64,000 nucleotides of DNA from Streptomyces sp. DHE7-1 (GTDB lineage: Bacteria; Actinomycetota; Actinomycetes; Streptomycetales; Streptomycetaceae). The stretch spans positions 1,612,001 through 1,676,000 of the forward strand of contig JACJDG010000003.1 of assembly GCA_016432725.1 (NCBI GenBank), given 5' to 3'. Positions within the stretch are counted from its first letter, which is position 1. The number at the start of each line of letters is the position of its first letter. Under the pieces are notes generated by a model that saw nothing but the letters and a program-made list of their open reading frames with translations, was not told where the DNA came from and did no database searches. Made by a program: the position numbers and the translations under genes. This document shows positions 19,457-28,036 of this stretch, one piece after another.

Positions 19457-20509
19457 GCCGAGGCCGGCGCGCTCCAGGGCCTCGCTGCCGGCCCGCAGCG
19501 AGGCGATCCGCTCGTCCAGCGTGAAGCCCGCGGGGGCCAGCGAGAGCGTGGTGACACCCGCGGCGGCGTAGGCCTTCATCCGGTCGGCGATGCGGTCCAC
19601 GGAGCCCAGCAGCGTCGTCCGGTCGATCAGGTCGTGCGGGATCGCGGCCGCGGCGCCCTGCTTGTCGCCGGACAGGTACTTCTCCTGGATCTCGGCGGCC
19701 TCCTTCTCGTATCCCATGCGCTGGGCGAGCCGGTTGTAGAAGTTCTGCTTGAAGCTGCCCATGCCGCCGACGTACAGCGCGGTGTAGGGGCGGAAGGTGT
19801 CCGCGAGGCGGGACACGTCCTTGTCGTCGCCCACGGCCAGCGGCAGGGTCGGGCAGATGTCGAACCCGTCGAGGGTCTTGCCGGCCTTCTCCCGTCCGGC
19901 GCGCAGGTGCGTGATCGTGGTGTCCTCGAGGTGCTCGGCGGACGGGAAGATCAGCAGGGCGCCGTCGGCGATCTCGCCGGTCTGCTCCAGGTTCTTCGGG
20001 CCGATGGCGGCGATGTACAGCGGGATGTGCTCGCGCTGCGGGTGCACGGTCAGCTTGATCGGCTTGCCCGGGCCGCCGGGCAGCGGCAGCGTCCAGTGCT
20101 CGCCCTCGAACGACAGCCGCTCGCGGGTCATCGCCCTGCGGACGATCTCCACGTACTCGCGGGTGCGGGAGAGCGGCTTGTCGAACCTGACGCCGTACCA
20201 GCCCTCGGAGACCTGCGGGCCGGAGACGCCGAGGCCGAGCCGGAAGCGGCCCTGGGACAGCGAGTCCAGGGTGGCCGCGGTCATCGCGGTCATGGCCGGC
20301 TGCCGGGCCGGGATCTGGAAGATCGCCGAGCCCACGTCGATGCGCTCGGTCTGGGCGGCGACCCAGCTGAGCACGGTGGCCGCGTCCGAGCCGTAGGCCT
20401 CGGCGGCCCAGCACACGGCGTAGCCCAGCCGCTCGGCCTCCTGCGCGACGGCCAGATTGTCCGCGTCCATCCCGGCACCCCAGTAGCCGAGGTTGATCCC
20501 GAGCTGCAT
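19454..20509 (-). CDS. LLM-class F420-dependent oxidoreductase
   Basis: A 351-residue luciferase-like TIM-barrel enzyme predicted to use coenzyme F420. The N-terminus LGINLGYWGAGMD and the conserved LGLGVSGPQVSEGWYG and IYIAAIGPKN-type strands are typical of mycobacterial and Streptomyces members. The substrate is unknown. Start ATG 20509. The stop codon lies in the terminal repeat of a small MITE-like element, so the original C-terminus may have been replaced. Divergent from the aldo/keto reductase across a 198-bp promoter region. Confidence 0.88.
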   Translation of the reverse strand: MQLGINLGYWGAGMDADNLAVAQEAERLGYAVCWAAEAYGSDAATVLSWVAAQTERIDVGSAIFQIPARQPAMTAMTAATLDSLSQGRFRLGLGVSGPQVSEGWYGVRFDKPLSRTREYVEIVRRAMTRERLSFEGEHWTLPLPGGPGKPIKLTVHPQREHIPLYIAAIGPKNLEQTGEIADGALLIFPSAEHLEDTTITHLRAGREKAGKTLDGFDICPTLPLAVGDDKDVSRLADTFRPYTALYVGGMGSFKQNFYNRLAQRMGYEKEAAEIQEKYLSGDKQGAAAAIPHDLIDRTTLLGSVDRIADRMKAYAAAGVTTLSLAPAGFTLDERIASLRAGSEALERAGLG

Positions 20510-20707
20510 GGCCGAATCCCCTTACCCATGAGTAACGTCCGTTGGCTGCGACCTTAGCGAGCCGGGGCCGTCCCCGCACAGTCCCCGTCCGCCGCTCCCG
20601 GCCGGTGCCGGTGCCGGCGGGGCGCGGAAATCCGGGCGCCCGCCCGGGCGGATCCGGTTGTCCACAGGCAACCCACGGCAGCAGTTCTGGCCAGTAATCT
20701 CCCGCAC

Positions 20708-21688
20708 ATGGAGCAGAGGCATCTCGGCCGCACCGGCCTGCGCGTGTCCCGCATCGGGCTCGGCACCCTCACCTGGGGCCGGGACACCGACGAGCACGAC
20801 GCCGCGGACATGCTGAAGACCTTCTGGGAGGCCGGCGGCACCCTCGTCGACACCGCGGACGTGTACGGCGACGGTGAGGCGGAGTACCTGCTGGGGCGGC
20901 TCATGGACGGCCTGGTGCCCCGCCGGGACCTGGTGATCTCCACCAAGGCGGGCAGCGTCCCGGACCCGGAGCGCCGCGTCGACGGCTCCCGCGGCCATCT
21001 GCTCGCCGCCCTGGACGCCTCGCTCGCCCGCCTCGGCACCGACCACGTCGACCTGTGGCAGATCCACGCCTTCGATCCCGGCACCCCGCTGGAGGAGACC
21101 CTCCACGCCCTCGACCTGGCGGTCAGCAGCGGCCGGGCCCGGTACGTGGGCGTCGCCGACTTCTGCGGCTGGCAGCTCGCCAAGGCGGCCACCTGGCAGC
21201 TCGCCGCGCCGGGCCGCACCCCGCTGGCCGGCACCCAGCTCGAGTACTCGCTGCTCCAGCGCGGCGCCGAGCGCGAGGTGCTGCCCGCCGCGCTCGACCT
21301 GGGCGTCGGTCTGCTGCCCTCCTCCCCGCTGGGCCGCGGTGTGCTCACCGGCAAGTACCGGCACACCACTCCGGCGGACTCGCGCGGTGCCTCCGAGCAC
21401 CTCGCGCCGTTCGTCGAGCCTTACCTCGACGACACCGCCTCGCACATCGTGGACGCCGTCACGACGGCCGCGGACGGTCTCGCGGTCACCCCGCTCCAGG
21501 TGGCCCTCGCCTGGGTCAGGGACCGGCCCGGTGTGGCCGCCCCGGTCGTCGGCGCGCGCAACGCGCAGCAGCTCACGGCGGCACTGTCAGTGGAGGCGCT
21601 TAGTCTTCCTGACGAGATCTGCCGGGCGCTGGACGATGTGTCGGCGCCCGTGCACCGCTATCCCGATCACGACTGGAGCACGCTGTGA
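20708..21688 (+). CDS. Aldo/keto reductase
   Basis: A 326-residue NADPH-dependent reductase. The sequence starts LGRTGLRVSRIGLGT. The catalytic tetrad is visible as Asp and Tyr in VDTADVYGDGEAE, Lys in ISTKAG and the His position in LWQIHAFD. The C-terminal NADP site reads APVVGARNAQQL. The stop TGA overlaps the GTG start of the next gene (GTGA at 21685-21688), so the two are translationally coupled even though the products look unrelated. Confidence 0.92.
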   Translation: MEQRHLGRTGLRVSRIGLGTLTWGRDTDEHDAADMLKTFWEAGGTLVDTADVYGDGEAEYLLGRLMDGLVPRRDLVISTKAGSVPDPERRVDGSRGHLLAALDASLARLGTDHVDLWQIHAFDPGTPLEETLHALDLAVSSGRARYVGVADFCGWQLAKAATWQLAAPGRTPLAGTQLEYSLLQRGAEREVLPAALDLGVGLLPSSPLGRGVLTGKYRHTTPADSRGASEHLAPFVEPYLDDTASHIVDAVTTAADGLAVTPLQVALAWVRDRPGVAAPVVGARNAQQLTAALSVEALSLPDEICRALDDVSAPVHRYPDHDWSTL

Positions 21689-23844
21689 GCACGGAGCCGG
21701 AGAACACGGAGGACACCGGGCCCGAGGGCCCGGACGCCCCGGAGAGCCCGGACACTGAGCGGACCCCGGAGCAGGACGCGGCGGCCGGCGGCGGCCCGGG
21801 AGCACAGGCGCGGAGCCCGCGGGCGACGCGGGCGGGCCGGAGCGGTCCGAGGCGGAGGCCGAGCTGGCCGCGCAGCGGTTGGAGCGGGAGCGGATCGAGC
21901 GGCGCAAGGCCGGGCGTACGGCGCCCATCGCGAGCGGGACCGCGCTCAGCGGGAAGGCGGCCGACCTGCTCGCCGCGGTCCGGGCGGTGGAGAGCGGCGA
22001 GCAGCCGGCCACCGCGGTGTTCGCCGAGCCCGCGGCCCCCGTCGCCCGGCCCCCGAGCCGGTCCGGCGGCCGCAGCCCGCCGCGGCCGCGGCACCCGCCG
22101 CCGTCCACGGGCCCGCCCCCGAGACCGTGGAGGCCGTGCGGCGGGTGCTCGCCGAGGGCGGAGCGCCCGAGGCCCTGGCCGTCCAGGTCGCGTCGGGACT
22201 CGGCGAGGGCGCCGACACCGCGCTGCGCGAGGACCCCTGGCAGCTCCTGCGGATCGGCGGGGTGCGGCCGGAGCAGGCCGACGGGTTCGCGCGGTCGCTG
22301 CTCGGCGCGGAGTGCGGCCCGGACGACGAACGGCGGGGCCGCGCGATGACCGTCTGGCTGCTGGAGCAGGCGGCGCTGGCCGGGCACACCGCGCTGGAAC
22401 TGACGGCGCTCACCGCGGCCCTGGCGCGGCGCGGCGTGCCGGACCCGGACGCGGCGGTGCAGAGCACGGTCGCCGAGGCGGAGGCGCTGCTCTTCCAGGA
22501 CGCCCTGGAGGAACCGGGCGCCCCGGCCCCGCGGGAGGACGGCGACGAGGAGGAGCGCCCGGTCCGGGTCCTCGCCGGTCTGGAGCGGTACGCGCTCGCC
22601 GAGGAGAGTCTCGCCGACGGCCTGGCCCGGCTGGTCAACTCGCTGCCGAAGGAGGCCCCGGGGCCCTGGGAGGCGGCCGCCGCCGGGGCGTCCGGCGGCG
22701 GGGCCGAACTGGCCCGCGCGGCCGCCGGGCACGCCCTGGTGCTGCACACCGGCGGGGAGACGGCCCGCGCCGAACCGGCCGCGCTGCTCGGCGCGGCCCG
22801 GGCGGCCGGGCTGCGCGCCTTCGCCGTCTGCCACACCACGGACGGTGCCCGTCGCCTCGCCGCCCTGCTCGGTGACGCCGGGGCGCCCCGGCCGCCGGCA
22901 CGGTCGCCGGGGTCCTCTCCGGGGCCGAGGGGCCCGGCCGGGACGCGGAGGGCGCGCTGGACCTGGATCTGCTGATCGTGCTGGACGCGCCCCAACTCGA
23001 CGTGGAGAGCGGCGCGATGCTGGTGGAGTCGCTGCCCGACGGTGCCCGGCTGGTGCTCAGCGGCGACCCCTCGGTGCTGTGGTCGGCCGGCCCCGGCCGG
23101 GTCTTCGCCGATCTGCTGGCCGCCCGCGCCTGTCCGCAGATCGCCTCCCGGACCCCCGACCCCGGCCCGCTGGGCGAGCTGGTCTCCGGCGTCGGGGCCG
23201 GTGAACTGACCCAGGTGGAGGCGCCCGGCAAGGAGATCGTCATCGTTCCGGTGCGGGACGCGGGCGAGGCCGTGCACCGGACCGTGCAACTGGTCGCGGA
23301 CTCGGTGCCGCGGGCGATCGGGGTACCGCCCGAGCAGACGGTGGTGATCACCCCGGGCCACGGCGGCGCCGCCGGCACCCGGGCCCTGAACACCGTGCTG
23401 AAGGAACGCCTCAACCCGGGGCCCGGCCGCTTCGGCGGCTTCGATCCCGGCGACCGGATCGCCTACTCCCCCGCCCCGGGCCGTACGGTGCCGGGACGCG
23501 TGGTGGACGCCGACGCCGCCGGGCTGCGTCTGGAGTGCGCGGGCGAGCCCGTCGTCGTGCCCAGGGAGCGGGTGGAGCAGTCGGTGCGGCACGGCTGGGC
23601 GCTGACCGCGCACCAGGCGGTGGGCGGCCGCTGGCCGGCCGCGGTGGTGGTGCTGCCGGGCGACGCCGCGCAGACCCTCACCAGACCCTGGGTGTACACG
23701 GCGTTCGGCCGGGCCGAGCGCCATCTGTCGGTGGTGCACGGTGTGGAGCAGGCACTGCCGAGGGCCGTGGCGGAGGCCGGGCCGGGGCCCCGGACGACCC
23801 GTCTGCAGACGCTGCTGCGCGCCCAGGTCCCCGCGGCGGGCTGA
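21685..23844 (+). CDS. RecD2-like helix-hairpin-helix protein with degenerate ATPase motifs (three frameshifts)
   Basis: About 720 residues after restoring one base near each of 21799, 22052 and 22888. An acidic low-complexity N-terminus is followed by a charged helix (AAQRLERERIERRKAG), helix-hairpin-helix segments (VEAVRRVLAEGGAPEALA; LLRIGGVRPEQADGFARSL), and a RecD-like core. In the core the Walker A position reads HTGGETARAEP, with no GKT. The Walker B region reads LIVLDAPQLD instead of an Asp-Glu pair. Motif III (GDPSVLWSAGPGRVFADLL) and the C-terminal UvrD-like domain (ALTAHQAVGGRWPAAVVVLP, TAFGRAERH) are kept. It may bind DNA without ATP-driven unwinding. Confidence 0.8.
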
Positions 23845-23921
23845 CCGGCCCGCCGGCCCCGCACCCGGCGACGGCGGCGGTTCCGCGGGGCCGGTGGCCC
23901 CGGTGGCGCCGCCGGACCGGG

Positions 23922-24663
23922 TCACCGCTCGGCGTCGAGCGGCTCCAGGTCGTCGTCGCCGTCCAGTTCGTCGTCGGCGTCCTCGCCGTCCAGGTCGTCG
24001 AGGGCCTCGTCGTCGATGCCGTCGTCCTCGTGGTCCTCGTCGTCGTCCTCGTGGTCCTCGTCGAACACGGCGCTGACGTCGAACCGGCACAGCACCCGCT
24101 CCGGGTCGACCTCGTCGAAGGGGCCTCCAGCCACTCGCCGGGGTCGGCCGGCTCGTCGGCGGCGGTGACCCAGAGCGTGGAGTCGCCCTCCTCCAGGCCG
24201 AACTCCTTGTGCCGGGAGGCGATCTCGTCCGGTTCGAACTCGCCGAAGAGAACACCGAGCGCCCCGGGGACGGTCGCGGCGGCCTCCTCGTTGGCGCCCT
24301 CGCCGTCCTCGTGCTCCGCCGCCTCGACCCGCTGGGCCTGGGCCAGCAGCCGCTGGGGCTCCGCCACGGAGTAGTCGCGGCGGATCAGCACGCTGACGGC
24401 GTTCGGCTCCCCGGGGCCCGAGTACGGCGGCAGCGACTCCTCCGCACCGGGGATCTCGAACGGCGTGACCTCGTCGTAGCGGTCGTAGAGCAGCTCGTCG
24501 TACGCCTCGGCGGCCGACGCCAGCTCGTTGAACGCCTCGTACACGGCCTGGTCGTCCTCCCCGTCCTGCGTTCGACCGCGGCCAGGTGACGGTCGAGAGC
24601 GGTCTTGACCGCCTCGACGGCGGCGCGTACCTCGGCAGCGGTGGGCTGCGCAGCATCAGACAT
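23922..24663 (-). CDS. Conserved Streptomyces protein with acidic tail (two frameshifts)
   Basis: About 247 residues, not assigned to a family I can name. The N-terminal half is helical (MSDAAQPTAAEVRAAVEAVK, then AFNELASAAEAYDELLYDRYDEV). A middle domain (AVSVLIRRDYSVAEPQRLLAQ; LGVLFGEFEPDEIASRHKEFG; TLWVTAADEP) looks globular. The last 45 residues are almost all Asp and Glu with two His, which suggests cation or basic-protein binding. Bases are missing near 24122 and 24560. Convergent with the RecD-like gene and divergent from DUF5703 by 47 bp. Confidence 0.75.
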
Positions 24664-24710
24664 AGTGCAGACGCTATCCGTACCGGGCACCAGCCCGCAC
24701 AATAGATGCG

Positions 24711-24899
24711 ATGCCGGAATACGAATTTGTCGACGTGTACGTGCCTCGCGGGGTGTCCCGCAAGGACGCCACGCGTCTGCTGACGGACCATGCCGAGTAC
24801 GGACACTGGGAGTTGGACCGACTGAGCCTGCTGCGCGACGGCAGCCGCAAGGTGCGGTTGCGCCGACGGATCATCCGCCAGGTGCGGGCCACGTGGTGA
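24711..24899 (+). CDS. DUF5703 family small protein
   Basis: A 62-residue basic protein (MPEYEFVDVYVPRGVSRKDA, then HAEYGHWELDRLSLLRDGSR). It matches the DUF5703 family, which is widespread in Streptomyces with unknown function. Codon bias is strong and the length is normal. It ends just before a perfect palindromic terminator shared with chpC. Confidence 0.85.
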   Translation: MPEYEFVDVYVPRGVSRKDATRLLTDHAEYGHWELDRLSLLRDGSRKVRLRRRIIRQVRATW

Positions 24900-24920
24900 G
24901 GCATGACGACGCATGACCAA

Positions 24921-24958
24921 CGGAGCGGGCCCCGCCGTCGACGGCGGGGCCCGCTCCG
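24921..24958. terminator. bidirectional terminator
   Basis: A perfect 38-base palindrome (19-bp arms with no loop), followed by a GTTTTCC tract, between the convergent DUF5703 and chpC genes. Confidence 0.85.
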
Positions 24959-24990
24959 GTTTTCCCGGCCTCGCGGCCGCGGTGTCCCGG

Positions 24991-25827
24991 TCAGGCGGCG
25001 GCGCGGGCCTTGCGGTACAGCACCGCGCCCGCGAGCAGCGCGCCCGCGCCGGCCGGCAGCGCGATCCCGAGCGGCATCTCGCTTCCGGTGTGGGCGAGCT
25101 GACCACCGCCCACGGACTGCTCCGCACCACCGCCCTGCGTCCTGACCTGGGACGAACCGTGCGGCGTCCGGCCGGTGTCGGTGGGCGGAGTGGCCGGCGT
25201 GCCCGGGTGACCGGGGTTGCCGGGGTGATGGGGCGTACCCGGGTGACCGGGGTTGCCGGGGTGATGGGGCGTGCCCGGGTGACCGGGAGTACCGGGGTGA
25301 TGGGGCGTGCCCGGGTGACCGGGAGTACCGGGGTGCCCCGGAGTGCCCGGGTTACCGGGGTGACCCGGGTGCCCGGGGTTGCCGGGCGGGTTGTGGTGCC
25401 CGCCGCCGTTGGAGCATTCGTTGCCCCTGGTGGCGTTGCCGACGCCCACGACGTCCACGCTGTTGCCGCACGCGTTCACGGGGACGTCGACCGGCACCTG
25501 GACGGTGTTGCCGGAGCCGACGCCGGGCGAGTGGTCGCTGCGGCCGCTCGCGTGGGAGCCGCCGTGGCCGCCCGCGCCGCTGCCGCCGTGGTTGGCGCAC
25601 GCGTTGCCCACGGCCGGGTTGAGGAGCCCGACCACGTTCACGGTGTTGCCGCAGACGTTCACCGGAACGTGCACCGGTGCCTGCACGGTGTTGCCGGACA
25701 GCACGCCCGGCGATCCGTTGGCGGATCCGGCCGCTCCGGCGTCGGCGTGCGCGTAGCCGCTCGCGGCGGCGATGACGCCGGTGGCGGCGGCCATGGTCAT
25801 AAGACTTTTGCGGGTGCTCTGTCGCAT
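24991..25827 (-). CDS. chpC: Long chaplin ChpC, two chaplin domains, sortase-anchored
   Basis: A 278-residue cell-surface amyloid-forming protein of aerial hyphae. A signal peptide (about 1-29, ending AHADA) is followed by two chaplin domains at about 39-79 (Cys59, Cys77) and 100-139 (Cys120, Cys138). A Pro/Gly/His collagen-like stalk covers about 147-212. The sortase motif LAHTG (about 244-248) is followed by a hydrophobic segment and a basic tail (YRKARAAA), so it should be linked to the wall by a class E sortase. It is next to chpH, as SCO1674 and SCO1675 are in S. coelicolor. The stalk is encoded by 36-base tandem repeats. Confidence 0.93.
   Translation of the reverse strand: MRQSTRKSLMTMAAATGVIAAASGYAHADAGAAGSANGSPGVLSGNTVQAPVHVPVNVCGNTVNVVGLLNPAVGNACANHGGSGAGGHGGSHASGRSDHSPGVGSGNTVQVPVDVPVNACGNSVDVVGVGNATRGNECSNGGGHHNPPGNPGHPGHPGNPGTPGHPGTPGHPGTPHHPGTPGHPGTPHHPGNPGHPGTPHHPGNPGHPGTPATPPTDTGRTPHGSSQVRTQGGGAEQSVGGGQLAHTGSEMPLGIALPAGAGALLAGAVLYRKARAAA
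25201..25380 (-). repeat. 36-bp tandem repeats encoding the ChpC stalk
   Basis: Five tandem 36-base units. The first three are almost identical, and the last two are diverged. Each encodes 12 residues of the form TPHHPGNPGHPG on the minus strand. Unit identity suggests recent expansion or contraction by slippage or recombination. Confidence 0.9.
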
Positions 25828-25897
25828 TACGGAATTCCCCCCTGCCTTCGATGATCTCTGTACACTCCGCGAAAAGGAATTCGACGGAGAAAGGCCG

Positions 25898-25936
25898 GTC
25901 GGCCCCGGAGCGCATGGCACGCGCTCCGGGGCCGAC
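25898..25936 (-). terminator. chpH terminator
   Basis: A perfect 16-bp stem with a 7-base loop, 34 bp after the chpH stop. It separates chpH from chpC transcription. Confidence 0.8.
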
Positions 25937-25969
25937 GGCTCGTAAAGGACGCCCCTCGGGGAGCCCGTG

Positions 25970-26203
25970 TCAGTCGTTGACGCAGGCGTTGCCGAAGGCG
26001 GGGTTCAGGAGCCCGATCACGTCGACCGTGTTGCCGCAGACGTTCACCGGAACGTGGACGGGCACCTGGATGACGTTGCCGGAGACGACGCCCGGCGAGT
26101 GCGTGGCGGCACCCTGGGCACCCGAGTCGGCGACGGCCAGGCCCGCGCCCGCGAGAACCAGACCACCGGTGGCGGCCGCGGCAGCGACGACCTTCTTGAT
26201 CAT
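25970..26203 (-). CDS. chpH: Short chaplin ChpH
   Basis: A 77-residue secreted hydrophobic protein that assembles into amyloid fibres on the surface of aerial hyphae and spores and lowers water surface tension. A signal peptide of about 26 residues (ends AVADS) is followed by one chaplin domain with the two cysteines C56 and C74 (VPVNVCGNTVDVIGLLNPAF). It has no sortase motif, as expected for the short class. ATG 26203 has a GGAGGAA site. It lies upstream of chpC on the same strand, with its own promoter and terminator. Confidence 0.96.
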   Translation of the reverse strand: MIKKVVAAAAATGGLVLAGAGLAVADSGAQGAATHSPGVVSGNVIQVPVHVPVNVCGNTVDVIGLLNPAFGNACVND

Positions 26204-26255
26204 TTATTCCTCCTAGTTGACAATGCGATCCCAAGGTGCGGGGATCACATCACCT

Positions 26256-26283
26256 GTAACGAGGAGGGGGTAATGAGGCTACG
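26256..26283 (-). promoter_or_regulatory. candidate sigma-BldN promoter of chpH
   Basis: On the minus strand CGTAGC, 16 bases, CGTTAC. The published BldN consensus is CGTAAC-N16-CGTTGA, so 5 of 6 and 4 of 6 bases match with the exact spacing. A start about 46 bases before the chpH ATG fits. Chaplin genes are known BldN targets. Confidence 0.55.
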
Positions 26284-26351
26284 AGCTTATCGTCGCATTC
26301 ACTCTTCTCAGTCGATCTCGCACAGCCGCCCGATTACCTCGGCCCAAGGCG

Positions 26352-27677
26352 TCACGACGCGTCGATGAAACGGTCGAGCACCCGGACACCGAACTGCAGC
26401 CCGTCGACCGGCACCCGCTCGTCCACGCCGTGGAACATGCCGGCGAAGTCCAGCTCCGGAGGCAGCTTCAGCGGAGCGAAGCCGAAGCCGCGGATGCCGA
26501 GGTCGTCGAAGGACTTGGCGTCGGTGCCGCCGGAGAGCATGTAGGGGATCGCCTTGGCGGTCGGGTCCTCGGCGAGCAGCGCGGACTGCATGGCCTCGAC
26601 CAGCGCGCCGTCGAAGGTGGTCTCGACCGCCTTGTCGGCGTGCACGTCCTCCCGGCGGACGTTCGGTCCGAGGAGCCGGTCGAGGTCGCCGAGGAACTCG
26701 TCCTCGTACCCCGGCAGGAAGCGGCCGTCGATGTGCGCGGTGGCCTCGCCGGGGATGACGTTGACCTTGTAGCCGGCGCCGAGCTGGGTGGGGTTGGCGG
26801 TGTTGGAGAGGGTCGCGCCGATGAGCTTGGCGATGCCGCCGAGCTTGGCGAGGGTGGCCTCCATGTCCTCCGGGTCCAGCTCGGTGCCGAGCGCGTCGCC
26901 GAGCTCGTCCAGGAAGGCCCGGGTGGTCTTGGTGACCCGGACCGGGAAGCGGTGCCGGCCGACCCGGGCGACGGCCTCGGACAGCTCGGTGATGGCGTTG
27001 TCCCGGTGGATCATCGACCCGTGCCCGGCGGTGCCGGCCACGGTCAGCTTCATCCAGTGCATGCCCTTCTCGGCCGTCTGGATCAGGTAGAGCCGCCGCT
27101 GCTCGTTCACCGTGAACGAGAAACCGCCCACCTCGCTGATCGCCTCGGTGACGCCCTCGAACAGGCCGCGGTGGTTGTCGACCAGGTGGCGCGCGCCGTA
27201 CGTACCGCCCGCCTCCTCGTCGGCGAGGAAGGCGACCACGATGTCGCGCGGGGGCCGGCGGCCGCTGCGGAGCCGGTCGCGCACGACCGCCAGGGTCATC
27301 GCGTCCATGTCCTTCATGTCGACGGCACCGCGGCCCCACACGCACCCGTCGGCGACCTCGCCGGAGAACGGGTCGTGGGTCCAGTCGGCGGCGTTGGCCG
27401 GTACGACGTCCAGGTGGCCGTGGATGAGCAGCGCGGGCCGGGACGGGTCCTCGCCCTCGATGCGGGCCACGGTGGAGGCGCGTCCCGGGTGCGACTCGAA
27501 GATCTCCGGCTCCAGCCCGACCTCGGCGAGCTTCTCGGCGACGTACTCGGCGGCCGCCCGTTCGCCGGGTCCCGAGTGGTCGCCGTAGTTGCTGGTGTCG
27601 AACCGGATCAGCTCGCGGCAGAGGTCCACGACCTCGTCCTCGCCGGTGACGCCCCTGGCGTTGTCCGTCTCGCTCAC
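26352..27677 (-). CDS. M20 family metallopeptidase
   Basis: A 441-residue zinc-dependent dipeptidase or deacylase of the M20/M25/M40 family, cytoplasmic. Zinc and catalytic motifs visible are HGHLDVVPA (His ligand, Asp), WGRGAVDMKDMDA (bridging Asp) and FLADEEAGG (catalytic Glu plus ligand). A lid domain follows, with the dimer His in AGHGSM, and a final His ligand in MFHGVDER. The GTG at 27677 (VSETDNARG) is chosen because a GGAGGAA site sits 6 bases upstream. The substrate is unknown. Confidence 0.92.
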   Translation of the reverse strand: MSETDNARGVTGEDEVVDLCRELIRFDTSNYGDHSGPGERAAAEYVAEKLAEVGLEPEIFESHPGRASTVARIEGEDPSRPALLIHGHLDVVPANAADWTHDPFSGEVADGCVWGRGAVDMKDMDAMTLAVVRDRLRSGRRPPRDIVVAFLADEEAGGTYGARHLVDNHRGLFEGVTEAISEVGGFSFTVNEQRRLYLIQTAEKGMHWMKLTVAGTAGHGSMIHRDNAITELSEAVARVGRHRFPVRVTKTTRAFLDELGDALGTELDPEDMEATLAKLGGIAKLIGATLSNTANPTQLGAGYKVNVIPGEATAHIDGRFLPGYEDEFLGDLDRLLGPNVRREDVHADKAVETTFDGALVEAMQSALLAEDPTAKAIPYMLSGGTDAKSFDDLGIRGFGFAPLKLPPELDFAGMFHGVDERVPVDGLQFGVRVLDRFIDAS

Positions 27678-27876
27678 GCTGATTCCTCCCACTGTCACTG
27701 CTGGTGGTCCCGTCCATCCTCCCTCCGGCCCCGCCCCGCGCCCAAGAGCGGGTCCGGCCCGTCACGCGCCGTTCACGCCGGACCGGCCGCGGGGACGGGG
27801 TGTGATCGGCCACCCCCGAAAGCCTGGTAGTGTTTCCTTCGTCGCCGCGGGGGAAACCCCGCACGACAGACACCTT

Positions 27877-27963
27877 GTCCGGGTGGCGGAATGGCAGACG
27901 CGCTAGCTTGAGGTGCTAGTGCCCTTTATCGGGCGTGGGGGTTCAAGTCCCCCTCGGACACCA
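27877..27963 (+). tRNA. tRNA-Leu (anticodon GAG)
   Basis: A complete cloverleaf: acceptor GTCCGGG paired with CTCGGAC, D arm, and anticodon stem CTAGC/GCTAG around the loop TTGAGGT. It has a long variable arm (TGCCC/GGGCG) as expected for class II tRNA-Leu, a T arm GGGGGTTCAAGTCCCCC and an encoded CCA end. Reads CUC (and CUU) leucine codons. Confidence 0.97.
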
Positions 27964-27966
27964 GTG

Positions 27967-27989
27967 AGGCCCTCGCTCCGCGGGGGCCT
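27967..27989 (+). terminator. tRNA-Leu terminator
   Basis: A short stem AGGCCC/GGGCCT followed by TT, right after the tRNA. Confidence 0.6.
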
Positions 27990-28036
27990 TTCGCATGCCC
28001 CGACGGTGCCGTCGGGGCCGCGGGCCGGGCGGCGCC

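Noticed and set aside
21685..23844. The RecD-like gene with neighbours as an anti-phage defence island
   Set aside because: The neighbours are core-chromosome genes (corA, chaplins, aldo/keto reductase), and there is no mobility gene or nuclease partner beside it.
25201..25380. 36-base repeats considered as a CRISPR array
   Set aside because: The units are directly adjacent without unique spacers and encode an in-frame protein stalk.
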